DNA from: Dorea_D hominis
GTDB lineage: Bacteria; Bacillota; Clostridia; Lachnospirales; Lachnospiraceae
Assembly (NCBI RefSeq): GCF_014287705.1
Contig: NZ_JACOOY010000013.1
Location: 20,288-84,287, forward strand
Direction of reading: 5' to 3'
DNA length: 64,000 bases
Shown here: positions 58,470-64,000 of the stretch, piece after piece
Position numbering within the stretch: position 1 is the stretch's first letter
Layout: each line of letters opens with the position of its first letter
Program-made: the position numbers and the translations under genes
The notes under the pieces: generated by a model
What the model saw: only the letters and a program-made list of their open reading frames with translations
Databases searched by the model: none
What the model was told of the DNA's origin: nothing

Positions 58470-59489
58470 TTATCTGTTTCCGTACATTTTTTCGTAGTAG
58501 TTCTGATATTCACCGGAAATAATTGTCTCCCACCATTCCTTATTATCTAAATACCACTGGATCGTCTTCTTAATTCCATCTTCAAATTTTGTTTCTGGAC
58601 GCCAGCCTAATTCGTTGTGAATCTTTGTTGGATCAATGGCATAACGCATATCATGACCTTTACGGTCTGTTACATGAGTAATCAGACTTTCCGGCTTTCC
58701 AATTTCTTTACAGATAATCTTTACAATGTCAATATTCTTCATCTCGTTATGACCGCCGACATTGTAAACTTCTCCAACACGTCCGTTATGGATGATTAAG
58801 TCTATCGCACGGCAATGATCCTCTACATAGAGCCAATCACGAACATTTAATCCTTCGCCATAAACAGGTAATGGCTTATCTGCTAAAGCATTGGCAATCA
58901 TTAACGGGATTAACTTCTCTGGAAAATGATATGGTCCATAGTTGTTAGAGCAACGACTAATTGTTACAGGCAGCCCATAAGTTCTGTGGTAAGCAAGAAC
59001 TAATAAGTCTGCTCCTGCCTTTGAACTACTGTATGGAGAACTTGTATGGATTGGTGTCTCTTCTGTAAAGAATAAGTCCGGTCTGTCTAATGGAAGATCT
59101 CCGTAAACTTCATCAGTGCTTACCTGATGGTATCTCTTGATACCATATTTACGGCAGGCATCCATCATAACAGCAGTTCCTTTAATGTTTGTGTCTAAGA
59201 AAATCTCAGGATTTTCAATAGAACGGTCTACATGGGATTCTGCAGCAAAGTTCACAACCATATCTGGATGTTCCTCTTCAAATAATTTATAGATTGCTTC
59301 TCTGTCACAAATATCAATCTTGCTGAAACGGAAATTAGGATTATCCATTACTGGAGCTAAAGTAGATAAGTTTCCTGCATATGTAAGCTTGTCCACGCAT
59401 ACAATTCTATAATCAGGATATTTATCCAACATATGAAATACAAAGTTACTTCCAATAAATCCGGCTCCGCCGGTTACGATAATTGTCAT
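58470..59489 (-). CDS. rfbB: dTDP-glucose 4,6-dehydratase
   Basis: 339 residues of the extended SDR class. The NAD loop TGGAGFIGSNFV is at about 6-17, AAESHVDRSIENP near 81-93, the catalytic STDEVYGDL near 123-131 and YSSSKAGADLLV near 151-162 (Tyr and Lys). It converts dTDP-glucose to dTDP-4-keto-6-deoxyglucose for rhamnose or other deoxy sugars. Other rhamnose genes are not intact nearby: rfbD is reduced to its first codons just downstream. It follows the HTH gene by 16 nt. Confidence 0.96.
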   Translation of the reverse strand: MTIIVTGGAGFIGSNFVFHMLDKYPDYRIVCVDKLTYAGNLSTLAPVMDNPNFRFSKIDICDREAIYKLFEEEHPDMVVNFAAESHVDRSIENPEIFLDTNIKGTAVMMDACRKYGIKRYHQVSTDEVYGDLPLDRPDLFFTEETPIHTSSPYSSSKAGADLLVLAYHRTYGLPVTISRCSNNYGPYHFPEKLIPLMIANALADKPLPVYGEGLNVRDWLYVEDHCRAIDLIIHNGRVGEVYNVGGHNEMKNIDIVKIICKEIGKPESLITHVTDRKGHDMRYAIDPTKIHNELGWRPETKFEDGIKKTIQWYLDNKEWWETIISGEYQNYYEKMYGNR

Positions 59490-59505
59490 TCTTCTATCCT
59501 CTTTC

Positions 59506-60231
59506 TTAATACAAATGTTGATGCATTTTCTTCTCTATTGCTTCCGGAACTCTGATGATGCCAAATCGCCATAGTATCGGATAAATATATGAAACTCCTC
59601 TAATGTCTCCAAGTGCCTTCGGTTTCTTCACTTCTTCTGAAACCTTCTTACTATTTTCAAATGCCAGCACCACACTACTCCAGGCAAGGCTCTTACTTTT
59701 CTCTCTCCGGTCTATCAGCAGCTCTCTGTTATACTCTCCGTTTTTACCGACCTTCAATTTATATCGGAATGGTAATCCTGTTGCCGTTTTAAATGGATAC
59801 TCCTGAAATGCAATAACAGTCTGCCACAGATTTTCCTCTGATGGTATTTCGTGTAGAAGCCGAACCTGCTCTTGCCGAATCTTATACGTCCGGCATCGCT
59901 CCGCATTTAAACTTATCTCTGCTGCATTATAAATTCCCTTAGTGTAGGGCAGATAGGAATGAACCGATGCTCTGGAAAGACCTGTGAATTTCATAATCTC
60001 CGGAATCTTTTTTCCTGACTGATGCAGATCATTGATTTCTGTACATCTATCTGATGTGAATACATCTGCAGTAATAAGTAGCTTACGAAGTTTAAGCAGA
60101 CTAATATTTAACTCATCTGCCAGTGATCTTAAAGAATCTGCTTTTTCATAGGCATCTCTTAACTCTTGAAGAAAATTATTAAATTGAAGTTCTGGATTAT
60201 ATTCTGGTTTCTTTTTTGGTCTTCCTACCAT
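59506..60231 (-). CDS. Helix-turn-helix DNA-binding protein of uncharacterised type
   Basis: 241 residues from the ATG at 60231 (AGGAG 7 nt upstream; an ATG ten codons earlier has none). It begins VGRPKKKPEYNPEL, an AT-hook-like basic start. Two HTH-like units follow: SLRSLADELNISLLKLRKLL (about 43-62) and KIPEIMKFTGLSRASVHSYL (about 83-102). The C-terminal half is mixed alpha/beta and unassigned. It is directly upstream of rfbB in the same direction, so it may regulate the polysaccharide locus, though it may also be an unrelated accessory gene. Confidence 0.6.
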   Translation of the reverse strand: MVGRPKKKPEYNPELQFNNFLQELRDAYEKADSLRSLADELNISLLKLRKLLITADVFTSDRCTEINDLHQSGKKIPEIMKFTGLSRASVHSYLPYTKGIYNAAEISLNAERCRTYKIRQEQVRLLHEIPSEENLWQTVIAFQEYPFKTATGLPFRYKLKVGKNGEYNRELLIDRREKSKSLAWSSVVLAFENSKKVSEEVKKPKALGDIRGVSYIYPILWRFGIIRVPEAIEKKMHQHLY

Positions 60232-60273
60232 CTTATAACTCCTATTTCCATGTGAATCCAATCAATTTACACC

Positions 60274-60331
60274 TAAAACAGAGGATTCTTTGCTCCGGAC
60301 TAATGCTCCGATAGCTGTCCTCTGTTTCTTA
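60274..60331 (-). terminator. Long hairpin at the end of the VanZ remnant
   Basis: Outer arms AAACAGAGGA and TCCTCTGTTT with an inner CGGAGC/GCTCCG pairing. It overlaps the last codons of the VanZ remnant. Confidence 0.65.
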
Positions 60332-60573
60332 TTTTATTTTTTCCCTTTCCTTTTCGACAATGTCCCAAATAATAGATAATACCACCTGCTGCTCCACCAA
60401 GTGTATTATAGGTCAGATCCGATATTTGAAATGTTCCAAGATGGAATAATAACTGAGTAAATTCTATCATAAAAGAAAATACTGCTACAACTTTTGTGGC
60501 TTCCCAAACGGTCTTTCCAAATCTAATATTCTCAGATTCATCAAGTAATTCTTTTTGAAATGCCCACAAACAA
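60300..60573 (-). pseudogene. VanZ-family gene, C-terminal remnant
   Basis: The frame encodes LWAFQKELLDESENIRFG, then a helix VVAVFSFMIEFTQLLFHLG and TFQISDLTYNTLGGAAGGII, ending in a basic tail. This matches the last 90 residues of the intact VanZ-family protein at 61828-62442 (same LGTFQ-SD--YNT-GG-GG pattern). The N-terminal 110 residues are missing and replaced by the DUF4238 gene, whose stop is at 60574. Confidence 0.75.
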
Positions 60574-61683
60574 TTACTTGACATCATAATTTTGATCCTT
60601 AATAACCAGTTTATTTCCATATTTAGCAATAGACTTATTATATTCCAGCACTTCATTTTGTGAGAGTTTACTCACTATAAATTTGCCTGTCTCACCTCTG
60701 CCATATCCAATAGCCAACGTCGGAGTTGCAACAAATATGATATCCTTTAAACCATCTGCTCTGTCTCTTGTAAAAGATGGAACATCTGATGTAATAAAGG
60801 GATTCGTATCGTTCGTCATCAGGAAAACTGGAGCCACTCTTTGCATAAATGCGCTCTCTATAGTTTTCATCTTTCCACTGTCTGACTGCAGATAATCAAC
60901 AAATGCTTTTATTATTGATGCGTGCTTCATCTGAGCATACGCAGTGACATCATCTTCATATGTTCTATCTGCTTCTGGGATTATTACATTTTTCAGTTCG
61001 TCTGTGAATGGTATAAAATCATAAATAGAGTTAAATATTTCGTTACCAGCAATGCTTCTCCAGTTATAAATCATGCAGTATTTCATTAGAGTATTCAATT
61101 CGTCTTGAGTCACACTGCTACTTGTCGAAGTGTTTCTATTCGCATACGCCTGCTTTATCTTATTTTCTACTGATTGAATAAATTCTCCCCAATTATTTTC
61201 ATATGTGTGTGCTCATTCAGTTTCGACAAAGGTCCATCTTGAATTATTAAAATATTCCTTCAGATGTCTTTTTTCATCTTCTGTAAACTCTATTCCAGAA
61301 GAATCTTTTATCTCCCATTTATCGAAGTCGTAAAAATATTGATTAAGTAATTCTGGACTATTCAAATTCTTACCATCACATACCACATTAAACTGCAGTA
61401 TGTCATCGTAAATCTCATGAAGTGCCTCGTCTGGCATATATGGGAACCCTGCTTTAATGTCATGAAACCCGTTTTTTGCCATTATCTCCTTGGTGGAAAA
61501 GGATCTTAAAGTCCAATCCGAATTTTCCGGGTTGGATTCACAATAACCCACACTCTTATCAAACAACCAGACTTTCGGATCATTACCGCTATTATGTTTC
61601 CACGCTTTCATGTAACATCTTGGAATAAGATGCTGATTCATTGCTACATCACTATGTGTTTTTGGGGCTGGTATAATAGCCAT
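60574..61683 (-). pseudogene. DUF4238-family gene interrupted by an in-frame TGA
   Basis: From the ATG at 61683 the frame runs 156 codons (NQHLIPRCYMKAW is the DUF4238 hallmark near 17-29), meets TGA at 61215-61213, and continues in the same frame for 213 more codons to a TAA at 60574. The second part contains FITSDVP and PTLAIGYG, as in DUF4238 C-termini. A single base change therefore explains the break. No SECIS-like hairpin follows the TGA, so I read it as a nonsense mutation. DUF4238 function is unknown; the genes are scattered among accessory regions. Confidence 0.75.
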
Positions 61684-61827
61684 AACCTTTTCCTTCTGAC
61701 ATTCTAGTTTTTCTCACACTTAGCCGATCATAAGATCGTTGCCTGCTGCTCACCACGAAGAGGTGTGTGATTATTACGAGCAATGTAGGGAGCTACCGCT
61801 CCCTGTATATCACAATTTCATCCAGTT
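61684..61827 (-). other. Short gap with two hairpins between VanZ and DUF4238
   Basis: The gap holds a CGATC-ATAA-GATCG hairpin near 61722-61735 flanked by TCACAC/GTGTGTGA inverted sequence, and an AGGGAGC/GCTCCCT hairpin near 61787-61806 that may terminate the VanZ transcript. No gene is seen. Confidence 0.5.
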
Positions 61828-62442
61828 TTATAGACGCTTTCTTGCCTTCATCAACGCACAGTACATCAATCCGCCTAGCACTCCGCCGACTGTGTTGTAG
61901 AAGATGTCCGATAGCTGGAATGTACCCAAGCGAAGCAATAATTGTAGCACCTCAATGCTTATCGAAAAAATGAACGCTACCTTTCCACTATACCACAGTA
62001 TCTTCTTCCAGCTACTGCCCACTTTCTCTTGAAATGTCCATATAACCATGCTGGTAAACGGCACCATCATGATCACGTTCTCAATGCACTCAGTTGTAAG
62101 TTTCTGCTCGCCGTTCACGGTCTCCCAGATGCCCCAGCCACCCATGACATTTGACAAAGGATTTAGCCACAGGTTCCGATTCAGCAGCGTTCGGAACAAG
62201 ATCATCGATGTCACGAAAACCAGTAAGAACATCTTCCGAAAGAACACGCTCTCTTTAAATTTCTGATACCAAGTCACTATGGCGCTCTTCCATCCTTTGC
62301 CTGCTGCGGTAGGTTCATACGCATACAGATAGAAAAACATGGCAAAAAAGGAAAGAAGAAGCGAAAAGCCAAACGGCTCATATAGTGCAGTCAGGATGTT
62401 TGTGAGGATCTTCCCGAATAAATCAATCGTTTCTTTCATCAT
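61828..62442 (-). CDS. VanZ-family membrane protein
   Basis: 204 residues with about five membrane helices. The VanZ pattern is clear in the second half: NVIMMVPFTSMVIW, then FIFSISIEVLQLLLRLG and TFQLSDIFYNTVGGVLGG. In VanZ the family name comes from teicoplanin resistance, but most members are of unknown role in the cell envelope. It starts 3 nt after the nucleotidyltransferase stop, so they are co-transcribed. A truncated copy lies at 60300-60573. Confidence 0.88.
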   Translation of the reverse strand: MMKETIDLFGKILTNILTALYEPFGFSLLLSFFAMFFYLYAYEPTAAGKGWKSAIVTWYQKFKESVFFRKMFLLVFVTSMILFRTLLNRNLWLNPLSNVMGGWGIWETVNGEQKLTTECIENVIMMVPFTSMVIWTFQEKVGSSWKKILWYSGKVAFIFSISIEVLQLLLRLGTFQLSDIFYNTVGGVLGGLMYCALMKARKRL

Positions 62443-62445
62443 TGT

Positions 62446-63351
62446 TTAGAGATCACTGAACAAGTCAGCCTTGTACACGCCGTTTTCCAGCATCTTCTTG
62501 AAGCTGTCCTTTACAGCTGCGACATCCTCATGATATGTCATACCATACCAAGTGTCATTGGTTCTCAGAACCTTTACAGACATCTTTCCCTGCTCCAGCA
62601 GCTCACCGATAAAGATGGGAATCAGATATTCTGCTTTCAGAGGATTACCCGGGACCTCTTTCTTAAAAAACTCCTTAAAGCCATCTTCCAGCACATCCAA
62701 AAACTCCGGTGTCAAGCCCCACATATTCATGGAAACAAGAGAATTCACATCAACAGCTACGCCATCTGTTTCTGCCCCAGTTGCGGTCTTTACAATGTTC
62801 TTGGTTTCCACAACCTCAGTCAAATTATTCTGCTCATCCATCTTGCAGATGCCACGGGTCACGCCACCGTTATCAGACAGCGTGTTCTTCAGCACAAAGC
62901 CAGCCATGCAGGACTTTCCACCATTCACCAGATACTCATGTACGGCTTTGAAACCTTCCTTGCCGTAGTAATCGTCCGCATTGATGACGATAAACGGAGT
63001 CTTGATGACCTTCTTCGCTGCAAGCACAGCCTGACCGGTTCCCCACGGCTTTGTGCGACCTGCTGGAAGTTTTCCCGGAATATCGTCAATGTCCTGAAAA
63101 GCGTAATCCACAGTTACATTATGAGAAGAGCAAATGGAGGCAATGCGATCACCGATGACCTCTTTGAACTCCTTCTCGATATCCTTGCGGATAATAAATA
63201 CCACATGATTGAAACCAGCTTCAATCGCATCATGGATTGAATAATCCATAATGATATGTCCAGCATCATCCACTGGCTCCAACTGTTTGATTCCTGTTCC
63301 AAAACGGCTACCGATACCGGCAGCCATAATAAGTAATGTTGTGTTCATCAC
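62446..63351 (-). CDS. Sugar-phosphate nucleotidyltransferase family protein (paralogue 2)
   Basis: 301 residues, a close paralogue of the protein at 47297-48235. It has LLIMAAGIGSRFGTGIKQLEPV at the start, GRTKPWGTGQAVLA near 95, FIVINADDYYGKEGF near 114 and SMNMWGLTPEF near 208. The proteins agree along their whole length, with a 3-9 residue length difference in the middle. Here it heads a VanZ-containing operon in the polysaccharide locus, so it probably supplies an activated sugar or alcohol for surface glycans. AGGAAAAG precedes the ATG. Confidence 0.85.
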   Translation of the reverse strand: MMNTTLLIMAAGIGSRFGTGIKQLEPVDDAGHIIMDYSIHDAIEAGFNHVVFIIRKDIEKEFKEVIGDRIASICSSHNVTVDYAFQDIDDIPGKLPAGRTKPWGTGQAVLAAKKVIKTPFIVINADDYYGKEGFKAVHEYLVNGGKSCMAGFVLKNTLSDNGGVTRGICKMDEQNNLTEVVETKNIVKTATGAETDGVAVDVNSLVSMNMWGLTPEFLDVLEDGFKEFFKKEVPGNPLKAEYLIPIFIGELLEQGKMSVKVLRTNDTWYGMTYHEDVAAVKDSFKKMLENGVYKADLFSDL

Positions 63352-63403
63352 TTTTCCTCCTTTATTATCTAAACTATAGACTTTCTTTTTCTCCCAGCCA
63401 CTT

Positions 63404-64000
63404 TTAATGCCTTAACATTGCTTTTAATCTTTGTTTCACAGGTGACAAAACTCTTCTTATTTTTTCAAGCATCTTCATTGATCCGTATTTTTTTAAACAG
63501 TACTCGAATCCTTTTTTTTCAATCATCCTTTGGAATTCTTCGTAGTGATATGGTTTAGGTGAAGGACTATTCAAATTCTTCTGATTAATTTCATTTAACG
63601 AACACTCTATTATATCAAATTTGTTTTTTAGTGTTTCAAATACTTTTTCCCCCTTTTCGGAATTTATAATAACAGATGATACGCCCAATTTATCCTCAAA
63701 TGCCTCATTTACATTTTTCAGATTCCAAAAATCTCCAATTGTTATGTCTCCTTGTCGTTCCATACTTGAGAATCTACATGCATAACAAGAATCTCTTAAT
63801 ATATAATTATTGGTAAATAAACGATAAAAATTATCCACCCATATAGGAGCATGGTATATTCGTCCATTTTTAAATTTAATATATATTTCTTGATTTCTCC
63901 ACCCATACACTTTCTCTCGAAATTTAAGTTCTATTATTTGAGAAGAATACAGCTTTTCTTTTCCCTTTAAAAATGCGTTTAATAATTCACTACTTGGTAC
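63404..64000 (-). CDS. F420 hydrogenase/dehydrogenase beta-subunit-like protein, cut by the window end
   Basis: The frame is open from the window end to a stop at 63404, giving 198 residues of the C-terminal part. It contains CYACRFSSMERQGDITIGDFW, with the CxxCxF Cys pair and GDITIGDFW typical of the FrhB_FdhB C-terminal domain, and ends in a basic helix. In polysaccharide loci of Firmicutes such proteins occur without hydrogenase and may act as redox or transfer enzymes on glycans; the role is not known. A GTG inside the frame at 63910 is not needed as a start. The DNA is more AT-rich than the core genes. Confidence 0.8.
   Translation of the reverse strand, partial: VPSSELLNAFLKGKEKLYSSQIIELKFREKVYGWRNQEIYIKFKNGRIYHAPIWVDNFYRLFTNNYILRDSCYACRFSSMERQGDITIGDFWNLKNVNEAFEDKLGVSSVIINSEKGEKVFETLKNKFDIIECSLNEINQKNLNSPSPKPYHYEEFQRMIEKKGFEYCLKKYGSMKMLEKIRRVLSPVKQRLKAMLRH

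Noticed and set aside
61213..61215. In-frame TGA in the DUF4238 gene as selenocysteine, since a selenium-linked system is present in the window.
   Set aside because: No SECIS-like hairpin follows the TGA, DUF4238 has no known selenoprotein members, and the linked enzyme type uses labile selenium rather than selenocysteine. A nonsense mutation is simpler.

Overview
The window looks like chromosomal DNA of a gut Lachnospiraceae bacterium (Clostridia; Dorea, Mediterraneibacter or [Ruminococcus] torques-like). This is inferred from moderate GC, AGGAGG ribosome sites, T-box and TPP leaders, a selenium-type molybdenum hydroxylase cluster, a membrane pyrophosphatase, an EcfA1-EcfA2-EcfT-TruA-L13-S9 gene set and several families typical of that group (DUF5714, DUF6110, Rpn remnants, PadR-DUF1700-DUF4097). 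No database search was possible, so the genus is not fixed. Most genes are on the minus strand.

Layout. 0-3.7 kb: an ECF sigma factor, a membrane protein and an ABC exporter. 3.8-11.3 kb: a molybdenum hydroxylase (FAD, 2Fe-2S and Mo subunits) with YqeC, a YqeB-MocA fusion and an NCS2 purine permease. 11.4-13.5 kb: a PadR-DUF1700-DUF4097 operon on the plus strand. 13.6-13.8 kb: a remnant of an FtsW/RodA gene. 13.9-15 kb: rplM-rpsI. 15-20.7 kb: a MATE pump, a GH13 amylase, a secreted rhodanese-like protein and a secreted transglutaminase-like protein. 20.8-23 kb: a flavin reductase and tyrS with a tyrosine T-box. 23-26.2 kb: DUF5714 plus two CobW-type GTPases, one carrying a His/Cys-rich tandem repeat, with a compact structured RNA in front of DUF5714. 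26.4-33.4 kb: hppA, a dehydratase activase, truA, the ECF energy-coupling module and a cyclophilin. 33.5-40.5 kb: a C39-like protein, a 1207-residue fused ABC transporter, a P-type metal ATPase and its small DUF6110-like partner. 40.6-41.2 kb: a flavodoxin whose promoter is overlapped by a palindrome. 41.3-46.6 kb: a thiamine salvage operon (thiT, a 4-hydroxybutyrate-dehydrogenase-like gene, thiM, thiE, a HAD phosphatase, thiD) behind a TPP riboswitch and a 27-bp palindrome. 46.7-47 kb: tRNA-Pro and tRNA-Gln. 47.3-51.7 kb: a nucleotidyltransferase, glmS and glmM. 51.8-54.3 kb: an accessory patch with a HEPN protein, a 2TM NUDIX-like protein and an Rpn-nuclease remnant. 54.4-64 kb: an oligo-1,6-glucosidase, then the edge of a surface polysaccharide locus: an XRE-UDP-glucose dehydrogenase fusion, rfbB, a truncated rfbD, VanZ genes, a broken DUF4238 gene, a second nucleotidyltransferase and an FrhB-like protein cut by the window end.

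The most interesting parts are the CobW-CobW-DUF5714 metal-handling module with its unassigned RNA leader, the HTH-dehydrogenase fusion with a palindromic operator at its own promoter, the HEPN and 2TM-NUDIX-like pair, the doubly controlled thiamine operon with two unexpected enzymes, and a family of hairpin repeats at promoters and leaders.
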